Below, piece after piece: positions 46,599 to 58,002 of a stretch of 64,000 nt of DNA. The DNA lies in contig CM048744.1 in the NCBI GenBank assembly GCA_026315105.1, positions 349,145,668 to 349,209,667 on the forward strand, given 5' to 3'. This DNA comes from Locusta migratoria. Its lineage: Eukaryota; Arthropoda; Insecta; Orthoptera; Acrididae. The translations under genes and the position numbers were made by a program. Every line of letters begins with the position of its first letter. Position 1 is the first letter of the stretch. A model generated the notes under the pieces. That model was not told where the DNA came from. It saw only the letters and a list, made by a program, of their open reading frames with translations, and searched no databases.

Positions 46599-46996
46599 TG
46601 GTCAAATGTTTGTATAGCTTATGGGACTTAACTACGGGGTCATCAGTCCCTAATCTTACAAACTACTTATAGACTAGCTAATAATAAGGACGGCACAAAT
46701 ATCCATCCCAAGGGGACATTCGAACCCCCGACCGTAGTGGCCGTGCAGATCGTGACTGGAGCGCCTCGCCGGCCGCGGTGCCCGAGGGGACTGAGGCGCT
46801 CCAGTCACGGTCTGCAGGGCCACTACGGTCGGGGGTTCGAATCCCTCCTCGGGCATGGATATTTGTGCCGTCCTTAGTCTTAGCTAGTTCATAAGTAGTT
46901 TGTAAGCTTAGGGACTGATGACCCCGTAGTTAAGTCCCATAAGTTCTACAAACATTTGAATTTGGAGCGCCTCAGTCCCCTCGGCCACCGCGGCCA
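46599..46996 (-). repeat. SINE type A, host of another SINE
   Basis: Minus-strand SINE in two pieces (46599-46767 and 46974-46996). Flanked by gcgagctattaga / gcaagctattaga (46586-46598 and 46997-47009, one mismatch). Inserted in the LINE relic. Confidence 0.9.
46768..46962 (+). repeat. SINE type A nested in a SINE
   Basis: Complete plus-strand copy flanked by exact 11-bp duplication tggagcgcctc (46757-46767 and 46963-46973), which is itself SINE head sequence. Confidence 0.95.
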
Positions 46997-47030
46997 GCAA
47001 GCTATTAGAGAATGGAACTGTATAGAAATA

Positions 47031-48424
47031 CACACCTGGCCATTAAAATAATACACCACGAAGATGACGTACTACAAACGCGAAATTTTACCGACAGGAA
47101 GAATATGCTGTGATACGCAAATGATTAGCTTTTCAGAGAATTTAACAATGTTGGCGCCGGTGGTGACGCCTACAACGTGCTGACATGAGGAAAGTTTCCA
47201 ACCGATTTCTCATACACAAACAGCAGTTGACCGGCGTTGCCCAGTGAAACGTTGTTGTGATGCCTCGTGTAAGGTGGAGAGATGCGTACCATCATGTTTT
47301 CGACTTCGATAAAGGTCGGATTGTAGCCTATCGCGATTGCGTTTTATCGTATCGCTGCATTGCTGCTCGCGTTGGTCGCGATGCAATGACTGTAAGCAAA
47401 ATATGGAACCGGTGGGTGCAGGAGGGTAATACGGAACGCCGTGTTGGATCCCAACGGCCTCGTATCACTAGCAGTCGAGATGACAGGCATCTTATCCGCA
47501 TGACTGTAACAGATCGTGCAGCTACGTCTCGATCACTGAGTCAACAGATGGGGCCGTTTGCAAGACAACCATCTGCACGAACAGTTCGACGACATTTGCA
47601 GCAGCATGGACGAACTGCTCGGAGAACATGGCTGCGGTTACCCTTGACGCTGCATCACAGACAATTGCTCCTGCCATGATGTACGCAACGACGAACCTGG
47701 GTGCACGAATGCCAAAACGTCGTTTATTCGGATGAATCCATGTTCTCTTTACAGTATCATGATGGTCGCATCCGTGTTTGGCGACATCGCGGTGAACGCA
47801 CATGTGTGTGTATTTGTCATGGCCATTCTGGCGTATCACCCGTCGTGATGGTATGGGTGCCATTGGTTACACGTCTCGGTCTCCTCTTGTTCGCATCGAC
47901 GGCACTTTGATCAGTGGCCGTTACATTTCAGATGTGTTACGACCCGTTGCTCTACCCTTCATTCGATCCCTGAGGAACCCTACATTTCAGCAGGATAATG
48001 CACGACCGCATGTTGCAGGTCCTGTACGGGCCTTTCTGGATACGGAAAATGTTAGACTGCTGCTCTGGCCAGCACATTCTCCAGGTCTCTCCCCAATTGA
48101 AAACGTCTGGTCAATGGTGGCCGAGCAACTGCCTCGTCATAATACGCCAGTCACTACTCTCCATGAACTGTGTTATCGTGTTGACTCTGCATGGTCATCT
48201 GTACCTGTACACGCCATCCAAGCTGTGTTAAGAGTCAATGCGCAGGCGTATCTAGGCCGTTATTACGGCCAGAGGTGGTTGTTCTTGGTACTGATTTATT
48301 AGGATCTATCCACCCAAATTGCGTGAAAATGTAACCACATGTAAGTTCTAGTATATTTGTCCAATGAATACGTGTTTATCATCTGTATTTCTTCTTGGTG
48401 TAGCAATTTTAATGGCCAGTAGTG
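47031..48424 (+). mobile_element. Tc1-like transposon, degraded, second copy
   Basis: Inverted termini CACACCTGGCCATTAAAAT and ATTTTAATGGCCAGTAGTG, flanked by TA (47029-47030 and 48425-48426). The transposase starts MPRVRWRDAYHHVFDFDKGR (47257-47679, HTH region with VGRDAMTVSKIWNRW). It continues in other frames with NVVYSDESMF, QQDNARPHVAGPVRAFLDTE and SPGLSPIENVWSMVAEQLP to the stop at 48302. The D, D and E are all visible but split by frameshifts near 47680 and 47850. Same family as 22271-23635 and better preserved at its C-terminus. Confidence 0.92.
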
Positions 48425-48607
48425 TATCATAAGAGCGGTTAGATGTACCCTCTGCCATGCACTTCAATGTGACTTGCAGTGTATTTATGTAGATATAGAT
48501 AATGGTGAACAGAGCATTATTTATACTCATGAACTCATGATCGATGTAAAATTTTTACCACTACCCCTCATGCACTTACATGGTAAACGACTTTTGCCGA
48601 GAGCGCC

Positions 48608-48680
48608 GATACCGCAGTGGCCAAGAGCACAGGTCGGGAAGCGGATAGCTGCGGTTCGAACCTCGAGAATACCAAGAGGA
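48608..48680 (+). repeat. tRNA-like sequence
   Basis: A-box-like CCGCAGTGGCCAAGAGCAC and B-box GGTTCGAACCTC at tRNA spacing, without a pairing acceptor stem. Confidence 0.4.
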
Positions 48681-48918
48681 TATTTCTTCTCGTTTGAATT
48701 TTTCCATATTTCAGTTGATAAGGGTAGGAGGGTTTATAAGGTAAGTAAAACAATAAGAAATTATTACAAAATTATCAAATAAATATCTCAAACTACTGCA
48801 ACTACAATGTTACTCCTGGTCACTTTGCATTGGACCTCCCACTTACTGTTACGTGTCCTCACTTGTGTTCGAAAAACTTGATGGATGGTACTTGTCATAT
48901 AAACATTCGAAACAAATA

Positions 48919-49573
48919 CGAGGGATGTTCTATTGAAGGTACGAAACGACACTGTGTGTATAATTGAAGTATTTATTCAAAAGTAACCACCAGAGGCCTG
49001 AGTACAACTGTCCCACTGTTTAACGAGCGGAAGAATTCCCTCTTCCAAGAATTCCTGTGGCTGTGACGACAGCCAGTCCTCTACTGTGTCCTTCAGTTCG
49101 TCGTGCTAGTTGAAGCTCTTCCCATGAAGATGTTCTTTTAGCGGACCAAAAAGATGGAAGCCACAGGGCGACATGTCCGGCGTGCAGGGCGGATGCTCAA
49201 GCTGCTCCCACTTGAACTTGACCACTACACTTTAAGTGACCATGGAGATGTGTGGACGCGCGTTATCTTGGAGCAGAATCACTCCCTCCGTCAGCAGCCC
49301 AGAAAGTTTGCTCTGGATGGACTTGCGAAGGCTACGGAGAGCCTCACAGTACACGTCACTGTTAATGGCTTATCCGTGCTCGAGGAATTCGATGACTATC
49401 AGACCTCGGACGTCGAAAAAGATGGCGAGCATCACCTTGCCTGCTGAAGACACAGCGTGGAATTCTTTAGTGGGAGTTGACGCATTCTTCCCGTCCCTAT
49501 GTTATTCCAAAGCATCATAACAACCGGTTTGGTTGTTAAGACGTTTTGTATCTTTTCATTTGAACATCCCTCG
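48919..49573 (-). mobile_element. Mariner element lacking the transposase N-terminus
   Basis: Termini CGAGGGATGTTC and GAACATCCCTCG are flanked by TA (48917-48918 and 49574-49575). On the minus strand the transposase reads AGKVMLAIFFDVRGLIVIEF, then LLQDNARPH (second catalytic Asp), then SPCGFHLFGPLKEHL (third-Asp region, where D reads G), running to the C-terminus (SGGYFE). The DNA-binding half and first catalytic block are deleted; in-frame stops follow HISMVT and elsewhere. DD34D family by motif order. Confidence 0.85.
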
Positions 49574-49599
49574 TATACTCGCGACACCCAGAACATCTG

Positions 49600-50085
49600 T
49601 TGAAAGCAATATTTCTGCAGCTATACTGCTCCTTCAGAAGAGTCGGTGGAAAACAAACTTGGTTTATATCTAAAAGTATGTCCTTTTCGGTAATTAATTT
49701 GGCAACCTTATTCCGTATTGAGTTGCGTACCTTATTATCCCCACGAATTATGATACGATAAACTAAAGAGATGAAGACCATACACTTTCCTCGAGGTTCG
49801 AAACCGGGTTCTTCCCTTCTCAGTCACTTGCACTATCAGTTCTCTCGTCGAAAAGCGTGTTCATAAGCGGTAGTTGTAAAATTTTCTTTCCTCGATTTCT
49901 GGAAAAGTATACGTTTGTGAACCCCATGCATGTCGACGAAAACTGCTATGTTTACAATTATCTATCGATCCCGTCAATTTTGAGTCGATTGCTCCTCATA
50001 ACGTTTAGATGTGATTTTTTCAATAACGGCAGGGTGCTGAGCAGAAATATTTTACTTTGGACATAATATAACTTGTATAAATTTC
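49600..50085. other. No recognisable gene
   Basis: Short frames only. Confidence 0.4.
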
Positions 50086-50116
50086 AAAACGCCGATTTAA
50101 TATTTCTATATTTATT

Positions 50117-50155
50117 TAACGATGGCCATTTGGGCTACAAAGCCATTTTCAGTTT
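50117..50155 (-). ncRNA. Degraded hammerhead-like motif in left arm
   Basis: The minus strand reads CUGAAAA, a hairpin (GGC/GCC arms), CAAA in place of GAAA, then GGCCAUC. Two core changes; probably inactive. Confidence 0.4.
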
Positions 50156-50619
50156 AGCTGCAATTGTGTAATACAAATTTCGTGAGATAATAGAAAAGTC
50201 ACAGGATATGATATTTACATAAAATTTTGATTTTACATACTTCTTGTAATGTGGTTTCCCATGAAGATCGTTGTCATACCACGAGTATGGTACAGTTATA
50301 ATGTACTGTAAGAAATTGCTATAGATGTTATCTGCTGGTGTATGTCAGCGATATTTTATACCAACTTGTTTATACCAACTTGTTTATATATTAATCAGTT
50401 CAAAGGGTGTATTAAATTTTGTCTCTGATTATGATAGGCAGCGATATTGCATGCCTGCAACGGTTTGTTTACCGATGATATACGAAAATAATTTAGAAGG
50501 TGCTGTTTGATGTAACGTGCGTTAAAATTTATCACTGGGTGTGTTGCTATTAACCTTGTTCCCCATTGAATATATCAGTAAAATTTTCGAAGAAACTTTT
50601 ATGTTTCAGATCTGTTTGT

Positions 50620-51278
50620 TCATGTATTGCGAGAAGTGATTCTATTTCGAGTTGTAAAAGTATCTCCAATTCTTCCAAGAATGTTCATTGTTGGTCCTTT
50701 AGCTGTAATGTGTAACGCTTCGACAGCGCTTTGAAAATCGTCTACTGTGTGATATTCAGTGAAAAGTGGATGGGTTGTTATCAGTATGTCTAACATGTTC
50801 ACGAAAACGAACTTCGAAATTTCTCCCGGTTTGTCCAATATAGTATTTCTTGCATTTTTACAGTGAATTTTATATATACCAGGGTATGAGTAATAAGTGG
50901 TTTGCAAATACCTGATTGTATTTTTGTTCTAATGTTGTGACTTGTTTGGTAAGCGAAGGTTATGCTGATGTTTTTCAATATTTTGTTGATTTTGTTAGAA
51001 ATATCACCCAGATATGTGGTAGGAATATATGTAGGTTTATGTCTTTTTGGATGATCTCTACTGAGCGTAATTTCTTGTCGTGTAACAGGCACTTTGCCAG
51101 TTGTCATTTTGTTATATAATTTAATCATTATTTGTGTGTTATAAGCGTTTTGTTGCGCCACATATTGTAGTATTTGAATGTCGTTTTGGATGGAGTTTTG
51201 GTCTAGAGGAAGGTTTATCAATCTGTTGATTATACTGTGGAAATAGGCGTATTTGTGTGATTTTGGATGTAAAATCAA
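50620..51278 (-). pseudogene. Penelope-like RT-endonuclease linker and GIY-YIG remnant
   Basis: Frame 51278-50799 begins MILHPKSHKYAYFHSIINRL and includes QNDIQILQYVAQQNAYNTQI and YLGDISNKINKILKNISITF. This is the segment between RT and GIY-YIG in Penelope proteins. Frame 50907-50620 continues with YPGIYKIHCKN, the GIY half; the YIGQT half is blurred by frameshift (ARNTILDKPGEI). The end is DFQSAVEALHITAKGPTMNI. No RT core is present. Degraded and inactive. Confidence 0.8.
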
Positions 51279-51348
51279 AATTTTATGTAAATATCGTATA
51301 CTGTGAATTTTCTATTATCTCACGAAATTTGTATTACACAATTGCAGC

Positions 51349-51388
51349 TAACCTGAAGACGGCTTTCTAGCCGAAATGGCCGTCGTTA
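51349..51388 (+). ncRNA. Hammerhead-ribozyme-like motif in right arm
   Basis: TAAC/GTTA stem I (51349-51352 and 51385-51388), CUGAAGA (51353-51359), one extra C, stem II GGC/GCC, GAAA (51373-51376), a very short stem III and GUC at 51382-51384. All invariant core bases are present. The extra base before stem II departs from the textbook core and recurs in the other copies here. Confidence 0.6.
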
Positions 51389-51685
51389 AATAAATATAGA
51401 AATATTAAAACAGCGTTTTGGAATTAAGTTAAGTGACATATTTAAGGCTGCAGGACCCAAATATTACAAAAATATTTTAGTTTAAGGTCGTACACAAATC
51501 TGAACTGAATCGGTTGGCCGTGTCTGAGACCTTCTCCTTGTTAGCTGTGACCGTATCGACTAAAGGAATGTACGGCTACTACTACGAGCAAAGAATATTT
51601 TATTTTGGACTGTATCCGGTCACATTATTAATTCAAGGCCACTCGTGATTTTCTCATTGCAGGACGTCCCATTACTTGCATTTTA

Positions 51686-52685
51686 GGCGCCGTTCACACT
51701 ACGGCGATATATCGAAAGCGATTTATCGTAAGCGATATATCGCGACGATATATTGCTAGCAATGTTCACAACAGCAGGCGATAAATCGGCGCGACGTGGG
51801 TGGTAAAAATGTGGTGGGAACACAGTTTTTACTGCTTCAGTTACAGATGTGAGCTCAAGTGAGGAAGCCGTTGTTGTGGCTTACTGGTTCAGGCGTAGGG
51901 TGAGAAGAAAAAGGAAACACTGGGTACATCCCTGCAATGTAACCAACGTCCACCATAGCTCGGCTGTTGTTTCTCGAGAGCTGTCTCAACATGGATCAAA
52001 ATTCAGGGAGTTTTATCGAATGTACCCTGAAAACTTTCATTTTCTGAAACACCTTGTGTCACCAACCCTTAAAAAAAAAGATACACGATTCAGGAAAACT
52101 AAATTATTTGTTAACATACAATAATGTTACATTTTCATTAACGAGACAAAATTAACTCGTTGTTATATTTTGTCAATATATTCTGTCCAATTGAATGATT
52201 AATACTTTCTGAATTGTAATTGTAATTTCATGTGTCAGAGTTCTAAATATTTACATTGTGAGTTAATATTATAACAGTCTGATTACTTCATTGTCTTCTA
52301 CATAATAATAAAATAAACAAAATACATAGCTGTGTCTTTCATTTCTGCTGCAATTTCCCTGCATGCGGCACTCGTCACATCTGCCTTACTGTAAGCGCCA
52401 ATGGATCAGTTCCAGAGGCACTGGTGACCTTTAACTAAATTAATGAAAGAAAGCACAGAATTGTCTTCTCTTCTTCCCGCCATGTTTACAGCTCGAAATA
52501 TCACTCGCGACTAATCGCTCAGGAGACCGGCAAGCGGTACTTAAAGCGATATATCGCGCATCGCCCTAGTGTGAATCCCTTTTATCGCCTCCCTCTAGAT
52601 TTCACGTATCTGTCCATGCTTGTCGCGTATCGTATATCGCTTAAGATAAATCGCTTACGATATATCGCCTTAGTGTGAACGGCGC
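51686..52685 (+). mobile_element. PIF/Harbinger-type element, deleted
   Basis: Inverted termini of ~28 bp (GGCGCCGTTCACACT... and the inverse ...AGTGTGAACGGCGC) are followed by repeated gcgatatatcg / cgatttatcg motifs on both sides. Flanking tta and ata approximate the 3-bp duplication of this superfamily. The interior holds only the start of a transposase-like frame. Confidence 0.75.
51849..52124 (+). pseudogene. Harbinger-type transposase N-terminal fragment
   Basis: The frame includes RRRVRRKRKHWVHPCN and, further on, FREFYRMYPENFHFLKHLV. This is the 'RR.WVHP...F..FRM....F..L' start of Harbinger nuclease proteins. It ends before the DDE region, so the rest of the protein is missing. Confidence 0.7.
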
Positions 52686-52692
52686 ATATATA

Positions 52693-55600
52693 TATATAAG
52701 AAGAAATATTTAACTCTTTTAACTTTCATATAGCAAATCTACACTTTTGTTCCGCTCTTGATGAAAGTTTGAGCACCCAACATAAAAAACAAGAGGAACA
52801 TGTCCACCTAAGATTTCATACGGTGCATGGCGAAGAGTAACTTTCAATAAACTTAGACACCACTTTAATAATCACCATGAAAGTTAAGAGTTACATATTT
52901 TTATACAGATAGAGAAGGCAAGGTAAAATAGTCCCCCATTCGGATCTCAGGGCGGGGACTACTCAAGAGGATGTGATCATCAGGAAAGACAATACTGGCA
53001 TTCTACGAGTCGGAGCGTAGAATGTTAGATCCCTTAATCGAGTAGGAAAATTAGAAAATTTAAAAAGGGAAATGGATAGGTTGAAGTTAGATATAGTGGG
53101 GATTAGTGAAGTTCGGTGGCAGGATGGACAGGATTTCTGGTCAGGTGAGTACAGGATTATAAATACAAAATCAATTGGGGGTATCACAGGAGTAGGATTG
53201 ATAATGAATAAGAAAATAGGAATGCGGGTAAACTACTATCACCAGCACAGTGATCGCATTATCATTGTCAAGATAGATACGAAGCCAACACCGACAATAG
53301 GAGTACAGGTTTATATGCCAACTAGCTCTGCCGATGATGAGGAAATCGAAGAAATATATGAGGAGCTAAAGGAAATTACTCAGACAATTAAGGGAGATGA
53401 AAGCTTAATTGTTATGGAAGACTGGAATTCGGTTGTAGGACAAGGAAGGGAAGGGAAGATAGTAGGCGATATGGTCTGGGCAATAGGAATGAAAGAGGAA
53501 GCCGCCTGGTAGAATTTTGCACAGAACATAATTTAGTTATAACAAACACCTGGTTCAAGAATCACAAAAGAAGGTTGTATACGTGGAAGAGACCAGGAGA
53601 CACCGGGAGATACCAGATAGATTTTATAATGGTAAGACATAGATTTCGGAACCAGGTTTTACAGTGTAAGACATACCCAGGGGCAGATATAGACTCTGAC
53701 CATAACTTGTTGGTTATGAACTGTAGGCTGAAACTGAAGAAACTACAAAAAGGTAGGAAAATAAGGAGATGGGACCTGGATAAATTGAAGGAACCTGAGG
53801 TTCTTAAGAATTTCAGAGGGAGCTTTAGGCAACAATTGACAGAAACAGGGGAAAATAAAACAGTAGAGGAGGAATGGGTAAAATTGAGAGATGAAATAGT
53901 TAAGGTAGCAGAGGACAAAATAGGTAGGAATGCAAGACCTACAAAAAATCCTTGTATATCACAGAAGATACTGAATTTAATCGATGAAAGGAGAAAATAT
54001 AAAAATGCAGTAAATGAAACAGGCAAAATGGAGTACAGACGACTAAGAAATGAGATTGACAAGAAGTGCAAAATGGCTAAGCAGGAGTGGCTAGAAGGCA
54101 AATGCAAGGATGTAGAAGAATGTATAAATAGGGGAAAATAGATACAGCCTACAGGAAAATAAAAGAAACATTTGGAGATAAGAAAAACAGCTCTATGAAT
54201 ATCAAGGACACTGATGGAAAACCAGTTCTCAGCAAAGAAGGGAAAGCTGAAACGTGGAAAGAGTATATAGAGAGGCTCTACAAAGGAAATGAACTTCGAG
54301 ACAATATTGTAGGAAGGGAAGAGGATGTAGATGAAGATGAAATAGGAGATACTGTACTGAGAGAAGAATTTGACAGAGCCCTGAAAGACCTAAGTCGAAA
54401 CAAGGCCCTTGGAGTAGATGATATTCCCTCAGAGCTACTGAAGTCTCTGGGAGAACCAGCCATGACAAACCTTTTTCACCTGGTGTGTAAGATGTATGAG
54501 ACAGGCGAAGTACCCTCAAACTTTAAGAAAAATGTTATAATCTCCATTCCAAAGAAAGCAGGTGCAGACAGGTGTGAAAACTACAGAACCATCAGTTTAA
54601 TAAGTCATGGTTGCAAAATATTAACACGAATTATATACAGAAGGATGGAAAAGCTGGTAGAAGCCGACCTCGGAGAAGATCAGTTTGGGTTCAGGAGAAA
54701 TGTAGGAACACGGGAGGCAATACTCACTTTACGGCTTATTATAGAAGATAGATTAAGAAAAAGCAAACCTAAATTTCCAGCTTTTGTAGATTTGGAGAAG
54801 GCTTTTGACAATGTTGATTGGAGTAAACTCTTTCACGTTCTGAAGCAAGCAGGAGTAAAATATAGGGATCGTAAGGTTATTTACAACTTGTACAAAAACC
54901 AGACAGTGGTTGTCAGAGTTGAAGGGCATGAAAGGGATGCAGTGGTGGGAAATGGAGTAAGAAAGGGTTGTAGTCTTTCTCCATTGTTATTCAATTTGTA
55001 CATTGAGCAAGCTATAAAGGAAAGCAAGGAGAAATTTGGAGAAGGAAATAAAGTTAAGGGTGAAGAATTAAAAACATTGCGTTTTGCCGACGACATAGTA
55101 ATTCTGTCAGATACAGCAAAGGACCTGGAAGAGCAATTGAACGGAATGGACAGTGTGCTGAAAGGTGCATATAAGATGAACATTAACAAGAGCAAAACTA
55201 GGGTAATGGAGTGCAGTGTAAGAAAATCAGGTGATGCTGAAGGAATTAGATTGGGAAACGAAGCAATAAAGGAGGTAGATGAGTTTTGTTACTTGGGCAG
55301 TAAAATAACAAATGATGTTCGCAGTACATAGGATATAAAATGCAGAATGGCAATGGGTAGAAAAGCGTTCTTGAAAAAGAGAAATTTGTTAACATCGAAT
55401 ATTGATTTAAGCCTAAGGAAGTCCTTTCTGAAGGCATTTGTATGGAGTGTTGCCTTGTATGGGAGTGAGACATGGACGATAAACAGTGCGGACAGGAAGA
55501 GGATTGAGGCTTTTGAAATGTGGTGCTGCAGAAGAATGCTGAAGATTAGGTGGGTGGATCGCGTAACTAATGAGGAGGTACTGAACAGAATTGGGGAGAA

Positions 55601-56116
55601 AAGAAATTTCTGGCATACCTTGACTAAAAGAAGTGATAGATTGGTACGACACATTCTTAGACGTCATGGAATTGTGAATTTAGCGTTGGAGGGAAGTGTG
55701 TGGGGTAAAAATCGCAGAGGAAGACCAAGAGATGGATACAGTAAGCAGATTCAGACAGATGTAGGTTGCCGTTCTTATGTGAAGATGAAGAGGCTTGCTC
55801 AGGATAGGGTATTGTGGAGAGCTGCATCAAACCAGTCTCCGAACTGAAGACCACAATAACAACAGAGCAGGCAATTCGCTTAGGACATGGATATTGATAC
55901 AGCGACGAGGAGGTGACGGCAGATATAGGGGAAAGGTGTAGATGGGCAGAGAGAAGGGGAGATTAGCAGATGAGCAGAGAGAGAGGGCAGACGAGGAAAC
56001 GCACAGAGAGAGAACGAAAGAGAAGGTGGACAGAGAGAGAAAAGGGAAGGACAGTTGGATTAATTCAAGACTGGAGTAAATAAGTACTCGGGCGACACCG
56101 GGTTTCTAGCTAGTAT
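52693..56116 (+). repeat. Unclassified repeat interrupted by a LINE
   Basis: Left piece 52693-52920 has the ~120-bp unit block (aagaggaacatgtcc..., cggtgcatggcgaag). Right piece 55864-56116 is a purine-rich GA stretch ending in the ctcgggcgacaccgggtttc terminus. The LINE at 52921-55863 separates them. Same family as 43750-45480. Confidence 0.6.
52921..55863 (+). pseudogene. RTE-like LINE copy 4, 5'-truncated and mutated
   Basis: Flanked by agagaaggca / agagcaggca (52911-52920 and 55864-55873, one mismatch). It starts within the coding region just before the endonuclease. Frames 53072-53512 (endonuclease), 53575-54141, 54195-55331 (RT, KTLRFADDIVILSDTAKDL) and 55347-55847 (C-terminus) are separated by frameshifts near 53490 and 54138 and a stop at 55331. 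Sequence details (EEDVDEDEIGDTVLREEFDR) group it with the 12767-15753 copy rather than with 25185-28479. Confidence 0.92.
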
Positions 56117-56143
56117 AAGGGTCAGGACGTGGTATTTTTTTTT

Positions 56144-56541
56144 TGTTACGGAAGGACACTTTTCCAGGATATCAGGTCAAAAATCTTTATTTAAAAATGG
56201 AAAATTTGAGCTTAACATATATGTTTCAAACCTTCTAAGCAACAGCAATTTTTTCATGCATTTAAATATCTGTATCCTCTTTCTACTTTTTAAATATTAA
56301 TTATTTTACCAAGTGTTACGGAAGGACAAGAAAAAGCACAGTGTTTTTCATCCTTGAATATAAAGGTTATTTCCTGCCCTTGCTTTTATGCTTCATTTAC
56401 CAAACTTTTTAATTCGTTAACTACATATATTTTAGTATGTAGCATTAGCATTAGCATGTAGTATGTAGCATTAGCATTTTTGAGCTCTTGGATTAAGTAC
56501 TGCATCTAAGAAAGTGAGCTGGTGCAGTGTTACGGAAGGAC
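56144..56541 (+). repeat. Three TGTTACGGAAGGAC motifs
   Basis: Exact 14-bp motif at 56144-56157, 56314-56327 and 56528-56541, all in plus orientation. It recurs at 60359-60726. The even spacing and recurrence suggest subterminal repeats of a DNA transposon. Confidence 0.8.
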
Positions 56542-56657
56542 CGTTTTTTCTCTGCTATATAAATATAACTTTTAATACAAAAATATAGCTTTTTATTGCT
56601 TTTTGTAATAATAAATGCTACAAAAATGTTACATTTTAGTCTTTTTGTAAACTAAAA

Positions 56658-56924
56658 TTACACACAAACTTCTTGATCTCTTAGTGTTACAGGTACAACA
56701 TGCTTTGGGTGTAATTCTTTAAAGTTTGAAAGTACGATTGTTAAATCTCCATACTCTTTGCAGAAAAACTCATGGATTTCTTTAATATTGTATAACAAAA
56801 ATCTCTTCTGCCTGTACTCTTTACAACGTTTAATAGAAATGAATTTCTTTCTACATGGGCACTGCCAGCTTATATCATCTCTTTCATAAAACTTTACAAC
56901 TTTCTCTATTGTTATATTTGGCAA
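56658..56924 (-). pseudogene. C-terminal fragment of a transposon-linked protein family
   Basis: Minus-strand frame with VVKFYERDDISWQCPCRKKF, KRFLLYNIKEIHEFFCKEYG and LSNFKELHPKHVVPVTL. The order 'FY.RDD.S...P(G)K', 'KR.LL..L.E....F..EY', 'S.F..LRPK.V' is one I know from an uncharacterised protein family repeated in invertebrate genomes; its catalytic role is unknown to me. The likely N-terminal half lies inverted at 61033-61240. Confidence 0.55.
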
Positions 56925-57398
56925 AGAATCCCTTCTATTTATTCATTTATTTAATTTTTTTTTTCAGGGGTAAAATTTTACGACGCTTCTCGCCAGGCTC
57001 CAGTGCTTATGTTGGCAAACAGGTGAAGAATAAAGTGTAGAATTGCGTTAATATTTTCCACGAGCTACAGAGTAAGTGTTATTGCTGCTTGTTTTACTCG
57101 CAGCAAAATTAATATTGTACCTGCTCTATGGTTGACAGGTTCTTGTATGTACCCTTGTCCGTTCAGAAAAAAATAATTTTCGTTTTAATTGAAGCTGTCA
57201 TGAAAAAACATTTATTGGTCAACTGAGTTGTCGTCATTACCATTGGTGCCAACGTAACCACTGGAGCCCGGCGAGAAGCGTTGTACAATTTAACTTCTTT
57301 CAGATAATAAGTGTTTTGGCTTTACATTCCTAGTAGTTAAGCCAACATCTTTAATAAATGTTCAAAGTTTTTAAGGTGAAAATGATTTAACAATTTTT

Positions 57399-57707
57399 CC
57401 AACGTGCCCCGGTCTCCCCTACTTTCGATCCAATTTCTGACGTTGCCAAGGTAAGCCTGATTGCTATTCTCATCTTTTTCATTTATCATTGTAATCTTTG
57501 GCGAGGCTCCTTTCGTCTACCCCAACCACGTGGTTCAATGTAAACAACAGCTGCTACCGCCTTCCGCCGTACCATTATCACTTTGGTCCCTAGTTCTGCT
57601 TCATACGTACTGGCACAACTCGGTAGTCTTCGTGACTATGGCATCATATTTCCAACTGTTGGCAGGCACAAAGTTCGAACAGTTGCTTTTGTACTTGCTC
57701 TGTGAAC
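57399..57707 (+). repeat. 309-bp inverted repeat, left arm
   Basis: Appears identical to the reverse complement of 61185-61493: the same 82-codon frame is seen from both. Its outer end is ccccggtctcccctactttc. Confidence 0.9.
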
Positions 57708-57756
57708 GTGTGTTCAGTATTATTAAAAAATGTTCAGTCTCTGTTGCAATATTTTA

Positions 57757-57805
57757 TTCTCCAATAACGCGTTTCACGCTGTTAGCGCATCGTCAGACTG
57801 GAAAA
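57757..57805 (-). ncRNA. Hammerhead-ribozyme-like motif, left arm
   Basis: Minus-strand counterpart of 58003-58052 with CUGACGA (57796-57790), the same stem I, and one change that makes the closing stem II pair a G-U. Confidence 0.6.
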
Positions 57806-58002
57806 AGACAAATGTTTCATTACAGTCCGTGTACCTGGCGGGCAGCGAATCTAATGTGGCTAAGGTGAGTAAATTTGAAAATTCAGACTTACTTGGGCGG
57901 AGATGGAGCCACAGAAGTAAGTCTGAATTTTCAAATTTACTCACCTTAGCCACATTAGATTCGCTGCCCGCCAGGTACACGGACTGTAACAAAACATTTG
58001 TC

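Larger units (their letters stand above)
45550..48500 (+). pseudogene. Jockey/CR1-like LINE relic with SINE and Tc1 insertions
   Basis: Coding order is visible across frames: FLGFRKAFDAVVHT (RT domain with the DFxKAFD aspartate lost), YVVIDGRSSSRTEV, SGVQQGSVIGPLLLIIFIND (domain 4), a degraded FADD (VSG-stop-W), KYLRMTITKNLIWKEHI and NQRLRFIGKTLGRCNSSTKV. The 3' end continues across a nested SINE pair and a Tc1-like element to 48425-48500, where the family end (aaccctctgcc-type block, tatgtagatatagat) appears. Multiple stops; inactive. Confidence 0.8.
50086..51420 (-). mobile_element. Penelope-like element between inverted repeats
   Basis: A Penelope ORF remnant (minus) lies between ~152-bp inverted arms 50086-50237 and 51269-51420. 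Each arm carries a hammerhead-like motif. Known Penelope-like elements are often bounded by such pseudo-LTRs in direct or inverted order. Confidence 0.75.
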
